Shown: positions 1 through 6,037, counted from the stretch's first letter. The stretch: 8,834 nucleotides of DNA from Chthoniobacterales bacterium (GCA_013695925.1 JACCZO010000204.1:1-8834), one strand, 5' to 3'. Translations and numbers: made by a program. Notes: generated by a model from the sequence alone, not told the origin.

Positions 1-733
1 TCCGGCTGACCGCGACCGAGTAGCCGACGTAGAACCCGAAGTCGTTGCGCTGCGGCGGGTCCGGCGTGGCGTAAAGACTCACGTTGGCGTCCACGCCGAC
101 CGAGATTTGCTGGGCGCGCCCGATCCGGAAAGGCACCTCCGCGCTCACCCCGAGGGCGACGTTGGAAAAAAAATCGTCGAAGTTATCCGTCCCGGTGAGG
201 CGATTGTAATCGAGATTCGCCCGCACACTCAGATTGTGAAGTTGCGGCACGTAATAGGCCAGCCCGGCCAGCGCATCGAAGCTCGCGAAATCGAAACTGC
301 TCACGTCCTGGTAATAGAAAAATTGCTGCCGCAGGGTGAACTCCGCGTAGAGCGTCTTCGACAGTTTCGGAGCGTAAGTCACGCCGATGACCGGCGCGAT
401 GATGACGTCGCTGACCTTGCCGCGATCTACTAGCGCGACGTTTGAGGTGTAATAAATAGGCACCCCGGTTTCGATGGTGAACGGCTCGTATTTCTCGACC
501 CGCTTGAGGATGGCTTGTTCTCCGAGGTCGCTGTCGTTCGGGCTGGCGGCGGCGTAGCCCTGGTCAACGCCCGTCGCCGTCACGCTCTCGGGCGGCGCGA
601 GCGCACCCTGGCTGCGGAAAAGTCTGGCGCGGTCGGCATCAGTGCCCTGGGCGAAGGCCGAAGGAATGGCCGAGCCCAGAACAACGAGCAAAAACCAGAG
701 CGTGATGGAACGACAAAAGGACGGGGCTTTCAT
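1..733 (-). CDS. Outer-membrane beta-barrel-like protein with signal peptide (partial, 3' end off window)
   Basis: The frame is open from an ATG at 733 down to base 1, giving 244 codons without a stop, so the C-terminus lies outside the window. Residues 1-28 form a clear Sec signal peptide: MK, then a hydrophobic core of the type TLWFLLVVLG, then a predicted cut after AFA and before QG. Residues from about 85 onward alternate polar and hydrophobic positions with many Tyr, Phe and Asn (for example GVPIYYTSN, QQFFYYQDVS, LAYYVPQLHNLSVRANLDYN), which is typical of outer-membrane beta strands. The region ends in another strand-like stretch (DFGFYVGYSVAVS). I recognise no specific family; similar proteins are usually called hypothetical outer membrane proteins. 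There is no Shine-Dalgarno sequence before the start. It lies downstream of rpmI on the same strand, but with its own candidate promoter. The subcellular location is well supported; the function is unknown. Confidence 0.8.
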   Translation of the reverse strand, partial: MKAPSFCRSITLWFLLVVLGSAIPSAFAQGTDADRARLFRSQGALAPPESVTATGVDQGYAAASPNDSDLGEQAILKRVEKYEPFTIETGVPIYYTSNVALVDRGKVSDVIIAPVIGVTYAPKLSKTLYAEFTLRQQFFYYQDVSSFDFASFDALAGLAYYVPQLHNLSVRANLDYNRLTGTDNFDDFFSNVALGVSAEVPFRIGRAQQISVGVDANVSLYATPDPPQRNDFGFYVGYSVAVSR

Positions 734-742
734 GAAGCCGTC

Positions 743-787
743 GTTTTAGAGAACGAACGTCCTGCGCGTCAAGTCATTCTCTAAAAC
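743..787. repeat. 11-bp perfect inverted repeat between rpmI and the outer-membrane protein gene
   Basis: GTTTTAGAGAA at 743-753 is the exact reverse complement of TTCTCTAAAAC at 777-787, with a 23-nt spacer. One arm overlaps the candidate -10 of the downstream gene, and the -35 lies in the spacer. It could be an operator for a dimeric regulator or a weak terminator hairpin after rpmI. There is no T-run after it on the minus strand, so the operator reading fits somewhat better. Confidence 0.5.
745..772 (-). promoter_or_regulatory. Candidate sigma-70-type promoter of the outer-membrane protein gene
   Basis: On the minus strand TTGACG (767-772) and TCTAAA (745-750) are separated by 16 bp and match the -35 and -10 consensus at 5 and 4 of 6 positions. 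Transcription would start only about 5 nt before the ATG at 733, giving a nearly leaderless message. That fits the lack of a ribosome binding site. The -10 falls inside one arm of an inverted repeat. This is inferred from sequence alone. Confidence 0.35.
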
Positions 788-835
788 ATCCTGGCGCACG
801 GGATGCGCACCAGCCTGAGCGAACGCGTTCTTAGC

Positions 836-1045
836 TTAGGCGAAGGGAAGGTTCGCCTTGATCCGCTGCATGTCGGTCTCGTGCACGAGGGCCGATTTCG
901 CAAGCTGCCGCTTCGTCTTGGCGCTCTTGGTCGACATGAGATGGCGACGGCCGGCATGGGAGCGCAGCACCTTCCCGGTTCCGGTGATCTTGAACCGTTT
1001 GGCGACGGCTTTTCTCGTCTTGCTGCGCGCGATGGACTTGGGCAT
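836..1045 (-). CDS. rpmI: 50S ribosomal protein L35
   Basis: The 69-residue, Lys/Arg-rich product shows the L35 pattern: an N-terminal MPKS, then SKTRKAVAKRFKITGTGK, then AGRRHLMSTKSAKTKRQL. L35 is a small basic protein of the large ribosomal subunit, usually 63-67 residues, so this is full length with about three extra residues near the N-terminus. In most bacteria rpmI sits between infC and rplT. Here neither is adjacent: the next gene downstream is an outer-membrane protein gene and the next gene upstream (ndh) is divergent. No Shine-Dalgarno sequence precedes the ATG at 1045, and a good promoter candidate ends 9 nt before it, which suggests a leaderless message. The identity is secure. 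Confidence 0.95.
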   Translation of the reverse strand: MPKSIARSKTRKAVAKRFKITGTGKVLRSHAGRRHLMSTKSAKTKRQLAKSALVHETDMQRIKANLPFA

Positions 1046-1054
1046 AAGGCGCGG

Positions 1055-1083
1055 AAGATAAGCATAGCGACCCGGGCTGACAA
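1055..1083 (-). promoter_or_regulatory. Candidate sigma-70-type promoter of rpmI
   Basis: On the minus strand TTGTCA (1078-1083) is followed by an exact 17-bp spacer and TATCTT (1055-1060), matching the consensus at 5 and 4 of 6 positions. The -10 ends 9 nt before the rpmI ATG, so the leader would be only about 3 nt. It sits in the 85-bp region shared with the divergent ndh gene, for which I see no comparably good promoter. Confidence 0.5.
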
Positions 1084-1130
1084 CCGTTTTTCTGTTTTAC
1101 CCTCCGGCTATTCCAGCGATCATTTCTCGC

Positions 1131-2411
1131 ATGGAAACTGAAAGCCGGCCGGTTCCGCGTGTGGTGATCATAGGCGCGGGATTTGGGGGGCTGGAGGCGG
1201 CAAAACACCTCGGTAATAAACCGGTCTTCCTGACGGTGCTCGATCGCACCAACCATCATCTCTTCCAGCCGCTCCTCTATCAGGTCGCGACCGCCGCGCT
1301 TTCCCCGGCCGATATCGCGGCGCCAGTCCGCGGCATTCTGACGAAATACGAAAACATCGAAGTGCTGCTCGCCGAGGTGCAGGCGGTGGATGTCGAGGCG
1401 CGCCTCGTTCGCACAACGGAGCGGGAGATGCCCTACGATTACCTGATCGTTGCGACCGGTTCGCGCCACTCTTATTTCGGGCATCCGGAATGGGAGAAAC
1501 TCGCGCCCGGTCTGAAGAGTCTCGAAGACGCGGTCGAAATCCGGCGGCGGATTTTGTTGGCCTTTGAGTTTGCCGAAAAAACGCAGGATCCCGAGGCCCG
1601 TGCGGCCGCGATGAATTTCGTCATCATCGGCGGCGGGCCGACTGGTGTGGAAATGGCCGGGGCGATTGCCGAGATCGCGCGCAAAACCCTGGCGAAAGAT
1701 TTCCGGCATATCGATCCCTCGACCGCGCGGGTCATTCTGGTGGAAGGCGACAAGCGGGTGCTGTCGGGATTTCCGGAAGATCTTTCGGTCAGCGCGCTCG
1801 AGCAATTGCAGGAGCTGGGCGTCGAAGTGATCACCGGCACCCACGCCGAGAACCTGACCGAGAACGGCCTCGAAGTGGCCGGCAAATTCATTCCCTGCCG
1901 GGTAAAAATCTGGGCGGCGGGCAACACCGCGTCGTTCGTCGGAAAAACGCTAGGCGTGCCGGTCGATAAAGCCGGCCGGGTCGTGGTGCAGGATGACCTG
2001 ACGATCCCGGGTCATCCCGAGGTGCAGGTGATCGGCGACCTGGCGAATTTCACCTCGAAAGATGGCAAACCGCTCCCGGGCGTTTCACCGGTTGCGATCC
2101 AGCAGGGGCGCCACGCGGCGCGCAACATCCTGCACATGGTCGAGGGTGCGAAGCCGCAGCGCTTTTATTATTGGGACAAGGGCAGCATGGCCACGATCGG
2201 CCGCAACCGCGCGGTGGCCGACCTGAACATCGTGCATTTCAGCGGCTTCCCGGCCTGGCTGGCCTGGCTCTTTATTCACGTCCTTTATCTGGTCGGATTC
2301 CGGAACCGAATCGCCGTCCTGCTGCAATGGGCCTGGGCCTACGTCACCTTCAACAAGGGCGCGCGCCTGATCACGCGCAACTTCCAGGCCGAGCAACGTC
2401 CGGTTGGATAG
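1131..2411 (+). CDS. ndh: Type II NADH:quinone oxidoreductase (NDH-2)
   Basis: This 426-residue flavoprotein would oxidise NADH and pass electrons to quinone at the inner face of the membrane without pumping protons. An N-terminal dinucleotide fold for FAD is visible (GAGFGG at residues 15-20), followed by the NDH-2 signature around NHHLFQPLLYQVATAALSP (41-59). ATG at 108-110 is the usual second FAD contact. The NADH fold has GGGPTG at 167-172 and ends in an acidic residue at E205. IGD at 301-303 and AIQQGRHAARN (322-332) fit the flavin and quinone site. The C-terminus is hydrophobic and aromatic (about 371-400), the expected membrane anchor. Length is normal for the family. The start is the first ATG upstream of the FAD fold; no ribosome binding site is evident. 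It is transcribed divergently from rpmI. Related FAD-dependent oxidoreductases are possible, but the C-terminal anchor favours NDH-2. Confidence 0.9.
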   Translation: METESRPVPRVVIIGAGFGGLEAAKHLGNKPVFLTVLDRTNHHLFQPLLYQVATAALSPADIAAPVRGILTKYENIEVLLAEVQAVDVEARLVRTTEREMPYDYLIVATGSRHSYFGHPEWEKLAPGLKSLEDAVEIRRRILLAFEFAEKTQDPEARAAAMNFVIIGGGPTGVEMAGAIAEIARKTLAKDFRHIDPSTARVILVEGDKRVLSGFPEDLSVSALEQLQELGVEVITGTHAENLTENGLEVAGKFIPCRVKIWAAGNTASFVGKTLGVPVDKAGRVVVQDDLTIPGHPEVQVIGDLANFTSKDGKPLPGVSPVAIQQGRHAARNILHMVEGAKPQRFYYWDKGSMATIGRNRAVADLNIVHFSGFPAWLAWLFIHVLYLVGFRNRIAVLLQWAWAYVTFNKGARLITRNFQAEQRPVG

Positions 2412-2443
2412 GAATGCGATCGAGGCACGTCCTTCCATAGTTT

Positions 2444-2775
2444 CGCATCGCGATTGTCGGTGCGGGTGCGATCGGCCTCTATTACGGCGGCAAACTCGCG
2501 CACTTTGGCCGCGATGTGCATTTCCTCCTGCGCGGGTCATGATGGCCGGCCATCATTTGCCAACCGCAGTGGCGCTCGAGCTGATGAAAAACACGGAAAA
2601 GATGGGTGACTATCAACCTTCGACATTGATCGACTACAGGGCAGGTCGTCCGCTCGAGATCGAGCCGATCTGGGGTGAACCGCTCCGTGCCGCGAAGGCG
2701 GCGAAGATGCACGCGCCGCATTTGGCGAAGCTTTACCGCGAACTTGGCGCGCTCGAGCAGGCAGAGCGAAAATGA
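2444..2775 (+). pseudogene. Internally deleted ketopantoate reductase (panE/apbA-like) remnant
   Basis: Two pieces of one gene lie in different frames. From 2444 the sequence reads RIAIVGAGAIGLYYGGKLA and on to DVHFLLRGS, then stops at 2540-2542. This is the N-terminal NADP-binding fold of 2-dehydropantoate 2-reductase (GxGxxG). From 2539, in another frame, it reads the family's C-terminal end, with ELMKNTEKMGDYQPSTLIDY, AGRPLEIEPIWGEPLR and a terminal helix, to a stop at 2773-2775. About 32 and 78 residues survive from an enzyme of roughly 300, so the whole middle is gone. The 5' piece has no usable start: an in-frame TAG lies at 2438-2440. The intact enzyme would reduce ketopantoate to pantoate for coenzyme A synthesis. 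An 18-bp palindrome sits at the junction. The remnant stop still overlaps the ybeY start. A collapsed assembly is the main alternative. Confidence 0.8.
2539..2556. repeat. 18-bp perfect palindrome at the panE deletion junction
   Basis: ATGATGGCCGGCCATCAT reads the same on both strands with no spacer. It lies exactly where the N-terminal and C-terminal pieces of the ketopantoate reductase remnant meet, and it supplies both the stop (TGA at 2540-2542) of the first piece and the ATG-ATG from which the second piece could be translated. Confidence 0.85.
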
Positions 2776-3203
2776 AAACGGCTTCTTTGCCGCGGATTTC
2801 TGTCTTTAACCGGCAGCGCAAAGTGAAGCTCGACCGGCCGGCTCTGGAGGAGTTCGCCCGCCGCGCGCTCGTAGCGTGCGCGCGCGCACGCGGCACGGGC
2901 CTGACAAGGTTGCCGCAGGTTGACGTTGTCCTTATCTCCGATCGCAGGATGAGCGAGTTGCATCGGCGTTTCATGCAGATCGATGGCCCGACCGATGTCA
3001 TCACTTTCCAACACGGAGAAATTTTCATCAGCGTCGAGACGGCCGCGCGCCAGGCAACAGCGCACCGCACTTCTGTGCTTTACGAGCTGCGCCTTTACCT
3101 GGTGCACGGTCTCCTGCACCTCCACGGTTTCGATGACCGAGAGGAAAGTGATCGCGCGGCGATGGCTGCGCTTCAGAAACGCATCGTGGCTTCCCTTCGG
3201 TAG
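2772..3203 (+). CDS. ybeY: Endoribonuclease YbeY (rRNA maturation factor)
   Basis: The 143-residue product is the usual YbeY size. YbeY is a metal-dependent single-strand endoribonuclease needed for 16S rRNA 3'-end maturation and ribosome quality control. The family blocks are present: DVVLISDRRMSELHRRFM (51-68), DGPTDVITF (71-79) and the metal site HGLLHLHGFDD at 112-122. The usual metal site is HGxLHLxGYDH with three histidines. Here the first two are H112 and H116, but the last position is D122. Aspartate is a plausible metal ligand, so activity is likely kept. The ATG at 2772 overlaps the stop of the panE remnant (ATGA), so translation may be coupled to it. That overlap suggests panE and ybeY were once a working operon. 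Confidence 0.92.
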   Translation: MKTASLPRISVFNRQRKVKLDRPALEEFARRALVACARARGTGLTRLPQVDVVLISDRRMSELHRRFMQIDGPTDVITFQHGEIFISVETAARQATAHRTSVLYELRLYLVHGLLHLHGFDDREESDRAAMAALQKRIVASLR

Positions 3204-3225
3204 CCCGGACGCTCTGCCGGTTGAT

Positions 3226-3242
3226 TCACGCGCCTTGCGTGA
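3226..3242 (+). terminator. Small hairpin after ybeY, weak terminator candidate
   Basis: TCACGC (3226-3231) and GCGTGA (3237-3242) pair perfectly across a 5-nt loop, 22 nt after the ybeY stop. A short T-run (TTTT, 3248-3251) follows only after a gap. The short stem and distant T-run make this weak. Confidence 0.25.
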
Positions 3243-3299
3243 TATGCTTTTCGCGATGCTTTGGGCGGACCGTTTCCTCTTCCTATCCCGGTCACCAGG

Positions 3300-3321
3300 T
3301 TTTGCTTAGAGCAAAGTTTTT
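3300..3321 (+). terminator. Hairpin plus T-run just upstream of clpS
   Basis: TTTGCT (3301-3306) pairs with AGCAAA (3310-3315) around a 3-nt loop, and TTTTT follows at 3317-3321. The layout is that of an intrinsic terminator, but the stem is short and AT-rich. It ends 10 nt before the clpS ATG, so it could end read-through from ybeY or modulate clpS. Confidence 0.3.
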
Positions 3322-3331
3322 GTTCGTTCTC

Positions 3332-3643
3332 ATGCAGATTTTTCCGGAGATCTTGAGCGGGGTGGCGACGCCCGAAATCGGGCAGGAAACAAAGACCAAA
3401 GAGGCGCTCGATTTACCTTGGAACGTGGTCGTGCATAACGATCCGGTGAACTTGATGAGTTACGTGACGATGGTTTTTCAAAAGGTCTTTGGCTACCCCA
3501 AAGAAAAGGCCGAGATCCACATGATGGAGGTGCATCAAAACGGACGCTCGATCCTCTGGAGCGGGGTGCGGGAGCGGGCCGAGCTTTTCGTGCAGCAATT
3601 GCACGGCTATCTCCTTCTGGCGACGATTGAGCGGACGAGCTGA
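3332..3643 (+). CDS. clpS: ATP-dependent Clp protease adaptor ClpS
   Basis: ClpS binds proteins with destabilising N-terminal residues and hands them to the ClpA/ClpC unfoldase for degradation. The 103-residue product matches the family in length and fold: PWNVVVHNDPVNLMSYV (29-45), VFQKVFGYPKEKA (48-60), MMEVHQNGRSIL (64-75) and a final helix to LLLATIERTS. N36-D37 and H68 match the residues that grip the N-degron alpha-amino group. The DPVNLMSYV...FQK.FGY wording resembles the actinobacterial branch more than the proteobacterial one. The ATG at 3332 gives a normal-sized protein; the frame is open further upstream from a TTG at 3221, but that part resembles nothing. There is no ribosome binding site. 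A DUF2017 gene follows after 1 nt. Confidence 0.93.
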   Translation: MQIFPEILSGVATPEIGQETKTKEALDLPWNVVVHNDPVNLMSYVTMVFQKVFGYPKEKAEIHMMEVHQNGRSILWSGVRERAELFVQQLHGYLLLATIERTS

Positions 3644-3644
3644 A

Positions 3645-4160
3645 ATGGAAGTTTCGCGCAACAACGGCAGTCTCGAGATCAACGAAATCGATCCTTTTCT
3701 GGCCGAGCTTTTGCGCCAAATCCCAGTCAGCACCAGGCCCGACTCAGTCCCCGCGGCCGAGCAACGTCTCTACAGCGCGCCGGCCGGGCCTAACGAAGAG
3801 GAATTTTGCGCCGAGTGGAAAATTTACGTCGAACCGGAACTGCGCCGCCTTTTCCAGACCGCGACCGAGACGGTCGCGGCGGATTTGCGCCAGTTGGCGG
3901 AGAACGGGAAGCCTTTCGCCAACAGCACCCTGCGCATCCCGCACCAGCATTCCGAAGCCTGGCTCAACGCGCTCAATCAGGCCCGGCTCGCGATTGCCGC
4001 GAAGTTTGATTTCACCGAGGCGGAACTTTGCGATCATTATCGCTCGCCGATTGGTTCCCGCCGCGACCTGAGTCTTTTCCAGGTCAATTTCTACGGATTC
4101 CTGCAGGAGTTCATTCTCCGCGCGATGGAATGCGAAGGCTCGGCGGAGCCCGGCGAATAG
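3645..4160 (+). CDS. DUF2017 family protein, clpS-linked
   Basis: The 171-residue, mostly helical acidic protein begins with a short region ending FLAELLRQIP (18-27). A middle region (52-86) resembles the EFRRL...L...R..AL.TV pattern of DUF2017, and a block around EAWLNALNQARLAIAAKFDFTEAE (104-127) is typical of that family. In Actinobacteria DUF2017 genes commonly follow clpS, and the same order here (ATG one base after the clpS stop) supports the assignment. The family's function is not established; a role with ClpS or Clp proteolysis is only suggested by this linkage. I chose the ATG at 3645 over an in-frame TTG at 3627, which would overlap clpS and add six unlikely residues. Its end faces the anti-sigma gene across only 13 nt. 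Confidence 0.7.
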   Translation: MEVSRNNGSLEINEIDPFLAELLRQIPVSTRPDSVPAAEQRLYSAPAGPNEEEFCAEWKIYVEPELRRLFQTATETVAADLRQLAENGKPFANSTLRIPHQHSEAWLNALNQARLAIAAKFDFTEAELCDHYRSPIGSRRDLSLFQVNFYGFLQEFILRAMECEGSAEPGE

Positions 4161-4173
4161 GAACCCGTCCCGC

Positions 4174-4419
4174 CTAACCAGCGCTTCCCTGCTTGCGTTC
4201 GCGCACCATTTTCATGAGGCGCTCCTTCAGAGCATCGGAGGATTTCGCGGGCTTTAGGCTGAGAGCGAGCGCTTCGTGAAGCCGATAGCATTCGGTGATG
4301 AAATCCTCCGCCTGCTGGTCGTAGTCGCGACGAGCTTCTTCGAACTCTCGGACCTCTCCATTTTCCAATGCCCCGATCACGTAAAGTCGTGCCCGGTTCT
4401 GGAATTCTTCAAAGCTCAT
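4174..4419 (-). CDS. Short soluble anti-sigma-factor-like protein
   Basis: This 81-residue protein is encoded directly after the ECF sigma gene and overlaps it by 11 nt (ATGAGCTTTGA is shared). AAGGA lies about 8 nt before the ATG, one of the few clear ribosome binding sites in the window. The sequence MSFEEFQNRARLYVIGALENGEVREFEE, then ITECYRLHEALALSL and DALKERLMKMV, resembles the N-terminal sigma-binding domain of RskA-type anti-sigma factors (a Y.iGaL..eE...FE pattern followed by helices). Unlike those, it stops before any membrane segment and lacks the HxxxCxxC zinc motif, with a single Cys at 44. It would therefore act in the cytoplasm. Function is inferred from position and weak similarity. 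Another small sigma partner remains possible. Confidence 0.65.
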   Translation of the reverse strand: MSFEEFQNRARLYVIGALENGEVREFEEARRDYDQQAEDFITECYRLHEALALSLKPAKSSDALKERLMKMVRERKQGSAG

Positions 4420-5065
4420 CTTTTAGTTCCTTGAGCCCGTCGTAGATCTTTTTCAGCCCCAATTCGAGGCGTGTCTTCACGGTCCCTAATGGAGTATTCG
4501 TATTTGCGGCGATTTCGCGCTGACTCATCCCGCGAAAAAATGCCAGGTCGATCGCCTGCTGTTGCGCAGGGGGCAGGCCGTTGATGACTTTACGAATAAG
4601 AACGCGGGTATCGGAAAAATTAATTTCCTCTTCGGTGGCGTTGTGCACCCAGGCATCGGGCTGCTGTTCGGTCTCGTTTTGCAGGCGCTCGCCAGCCCGC
4701 ATGTATGCCTGCTTTTTGCGCAACCCATCGATCGCCCGGCGCCGTGCCAGGGTCACCATCCAGCCTAACGGTTTCCCTTTTTGCGCAGAAAAATTCTTCG
4801 CCTGGTTCCACAACTCCATGAAAATCTCCTGCAGCAAGTCGTCTGCCTCAGCATCGTTATGCACGACGCGCAGGATGAGCGCTTTGATGATCCCGTTATA
4901 GCGATCGTAAAGCTTGGAGAGGGCTTCCGGGTCCTCCTGCTGGATGCGGTGCATCAGCTCCAAGTCGGTCGGTTCGCCCGGTTCAAGCTGCGGCGTGACC
5001 GCCGGCAGGCGCGGTCCAGACGCGTCCGAATCAGAATCGAGTGGGATTTTGGGTCGGCGGGGCAT
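4409..5065 (-). CDS. ECF-type RNA polymerase sigma factor (sigma-70 family)
   Basis: The 218-residue protein contains sigma region 2 at about 50-120: LYDRYNGIIKALILRVV, the core-binding DLLQEIFMELWNQA (76-89), and GWMVTLARRRAIDGLRKK (101-118) for -10 recognition. Sigma region 4 follows at about 158-214, with INGLPPAQQQAIDLAFFRGMSQREIA and the helix-turn-helix around TPLGTVKTRLELGLKKI (191-207) for -35 binding. A 34-residue charged, Pro-rich extension precedes region 2. I chose the ATG at 5065; the frame stays open to 5155, but the added residues look like untranslated sequence. No good promoter or ribosome binding site is visible in 5066-5221. Its 3' end overlaps the anti-sigma-like gene, so the two form a coupled regulatory pair of the SigK/RskA kind. 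Target genes and signal are unknown. Confidence 0.88.
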   Translation of the reverse strand: MPRRPKIPLDSDSDASGPRLPAVTPQLEPGEPTDLELMHRIQQEDPEALSKLYDRYNGIIKALILRVVHNDAEADDLLQEIFMELWNQAKNFSAQKGKPLGWMVTLARRRAIDGLRKKQAYMRAGERLQNETEQQPDAWVHNATEEEINFSDTRVLIRKVINGLPPAQQQAIDLAFFRGMSQREIAANTNTPLGTVKTRLELGLKKIYDGLKELKDEL

Positions 5066-5221
5066 TGGCTGGCAAAAGAGAGAAGTAGTAAGTCGAGGGC
5101 GCGACGGCGTCCAATGCGATTTCACGCAATGTGCGAAAACGGCGCCTCCGGTCAATTCTCAGAACGAAAGATGACGCCAATCCAGCTGTCACCATGTCGA
5201 TCTCGGTTTGGCGGCTTTGCC

Positions 5222-6037
5222 TTAGCTCTTGTTTCCGGCCATCGGCTGGCCGGCGAAATGCAGCGTCTCCAGGATGTCGCCGCGCAAACGGAGAAAATCC
5301 TGGCTGCTCCGGTCGCGCGGGCGGTCAAGATCGACCGGAATGATCTGCTCGATCTTACCCGGGCGCTGCGTCATGATGACGATGCGGTCGCTCATGTAAA
5401 TCGCTTCATCGATGTCGTGGGTGACGAACAGCATGGTCGTGCCGTGCGTTTGCCAGAGCCGCAAGACTTCGTCCTGCATCCGCATGCGGGTAAAAGCATC
5501 GAGCGCGCCTAACGGCTCGTCGAGCAAAAGAACTCGCGGATGATTGATCAGCGCGCGCGCCAGCGAGACGCGCTGCGCCATGCCGCCGGAAAGATGATGC
5601 GGGAAGGAATTGGCGAACGCTTCCAGCCCGACCAGGCGCATGAATTTGTCGACCTCGGCGCGCTTCTCTCGCAGCTTCCCGCGCGCGACCAGTCCCACCT
5701 CGATGTTGCGCCGCACGGTCAGCCAGGGAAAGAGATTCGGATCCTGAAAAACCAGACCACGCTCCGCGCTCGGGGCCGTGATCGGTTCCGCCCCGATCGC
5801 CAGCTCGCCGGTCGTCGGCGTCGTTAGCCCGGCGAGCATGCGCAGGAGGGTCGATTTCCCGCAACCGCTCGGCCCGACGATCGAGACCAGCTCGCCCGCC
5901 GCGATCGAGAGTGAGACATCGTCCAGGGCCAGGGCGCCGGGCGTTACCCCGCCATCGGGCGAGGCAAATTCTTTCGTGACGTGCCAGACGCGCAGCGAGG
6001 CCGCGTCCTCGTGCGTCGCCGCTGCCGGGGCTACCAT
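5222..6037 (-). CDS. ABC transporter ATPase, nitrate/sulfonate/taurine family (copy 1)
   Basis: This 271-residue cytoplasmic ATPase would power import through the adjacent permease. Motifs in order are Walker A GPSGCGKST (55-63), Q-loop VFQDPNLFPW (Q98), signature LSGGMAQR (149-156), Walker B VLLLDEP (169-175, D173/E174), D-loop GALD and H-loop VTHD (H207). VFQDPNLFPWLTVRRNI and the RPGKIEQIIPVDLDRPR tail are typical of the NrtD/SsuB/TauB group. The start at 6037 overlaps the permease stop by 7 nt (ATGGTAG), so translation is coupled. It is about 90% identical to the ATPase at 7512-8333, with roughly 26 differences from residue 15 onward, almost all outside the motifs. The substrate cannot be told from the sequence, and no binding protein is encoded nearby. 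Confidence 0.92.
   Translation of the reverse strand: MVAPAAATHEDAASLRVWHVTKEFASPDGGVTPGALALDDVSLSIAAGELVSIVGPSGCGKSTLLRMLAGLTTPTTGELAIGAEPITAPSAERGLVFQDPNLFPWLTVRRNIEVGLVARGKLREKRAEVDKFMRLVGLEAFANSFPHHLSGGMAQRVSLARALINHPRVLLLDEPLGALDAFTRMRMQDEVLRLWQTHGTTMLFVTHDIDEAIYMSDRIVIMTQRPGKIEQIIPVDLDRPRDRSSQDFLRLRGDILETLHFAGQPMAGNKS
5235..5253 (-). repeat. GC-rich hairpin at the 3' end of ATPase copy 1, conserved in copy 2
   Basis: CCGGCCA (5235-5241) and TGGCCGG (5247-5253) form a 7-bp perfect stem with a 5-nt loop, inside the last codons of the gene and about 10 nt before its stop. The same hairpin occurs at 7525-7543 in copy 2. It encodes the conserved Ala-Gly-Gln-Pro-Met-Ala-Gly tail. There is no T-run, so a termination role is doubtful; it might slow 3' mRNA decay. 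Confidence 0.35.

Noticed and set aside
515..784. Plus-strand frame opposite the outer-membrane protein
   Set aside because: The minus-strand reading has a signal peptide and beta-strand pattern; the plus-strand product has neither and looks random.
831..1844. Long minus-strand open frame of about 337 codons across rpmI and ndh
   Set aside because: It is antisense to the clear ndh gene and in a different frame from rpmI, and its product is low-complexity Arg/His/Asp-rich, as expected of a shadow in GC-rich DNA.
3221..3331. N-terminal extension of clpS from a TTG at 3221
   Set aside because: It would add 37 residues with no ClpS similarity and would cover two hairpins; the ATG at 3332 gives a normal-length protein.
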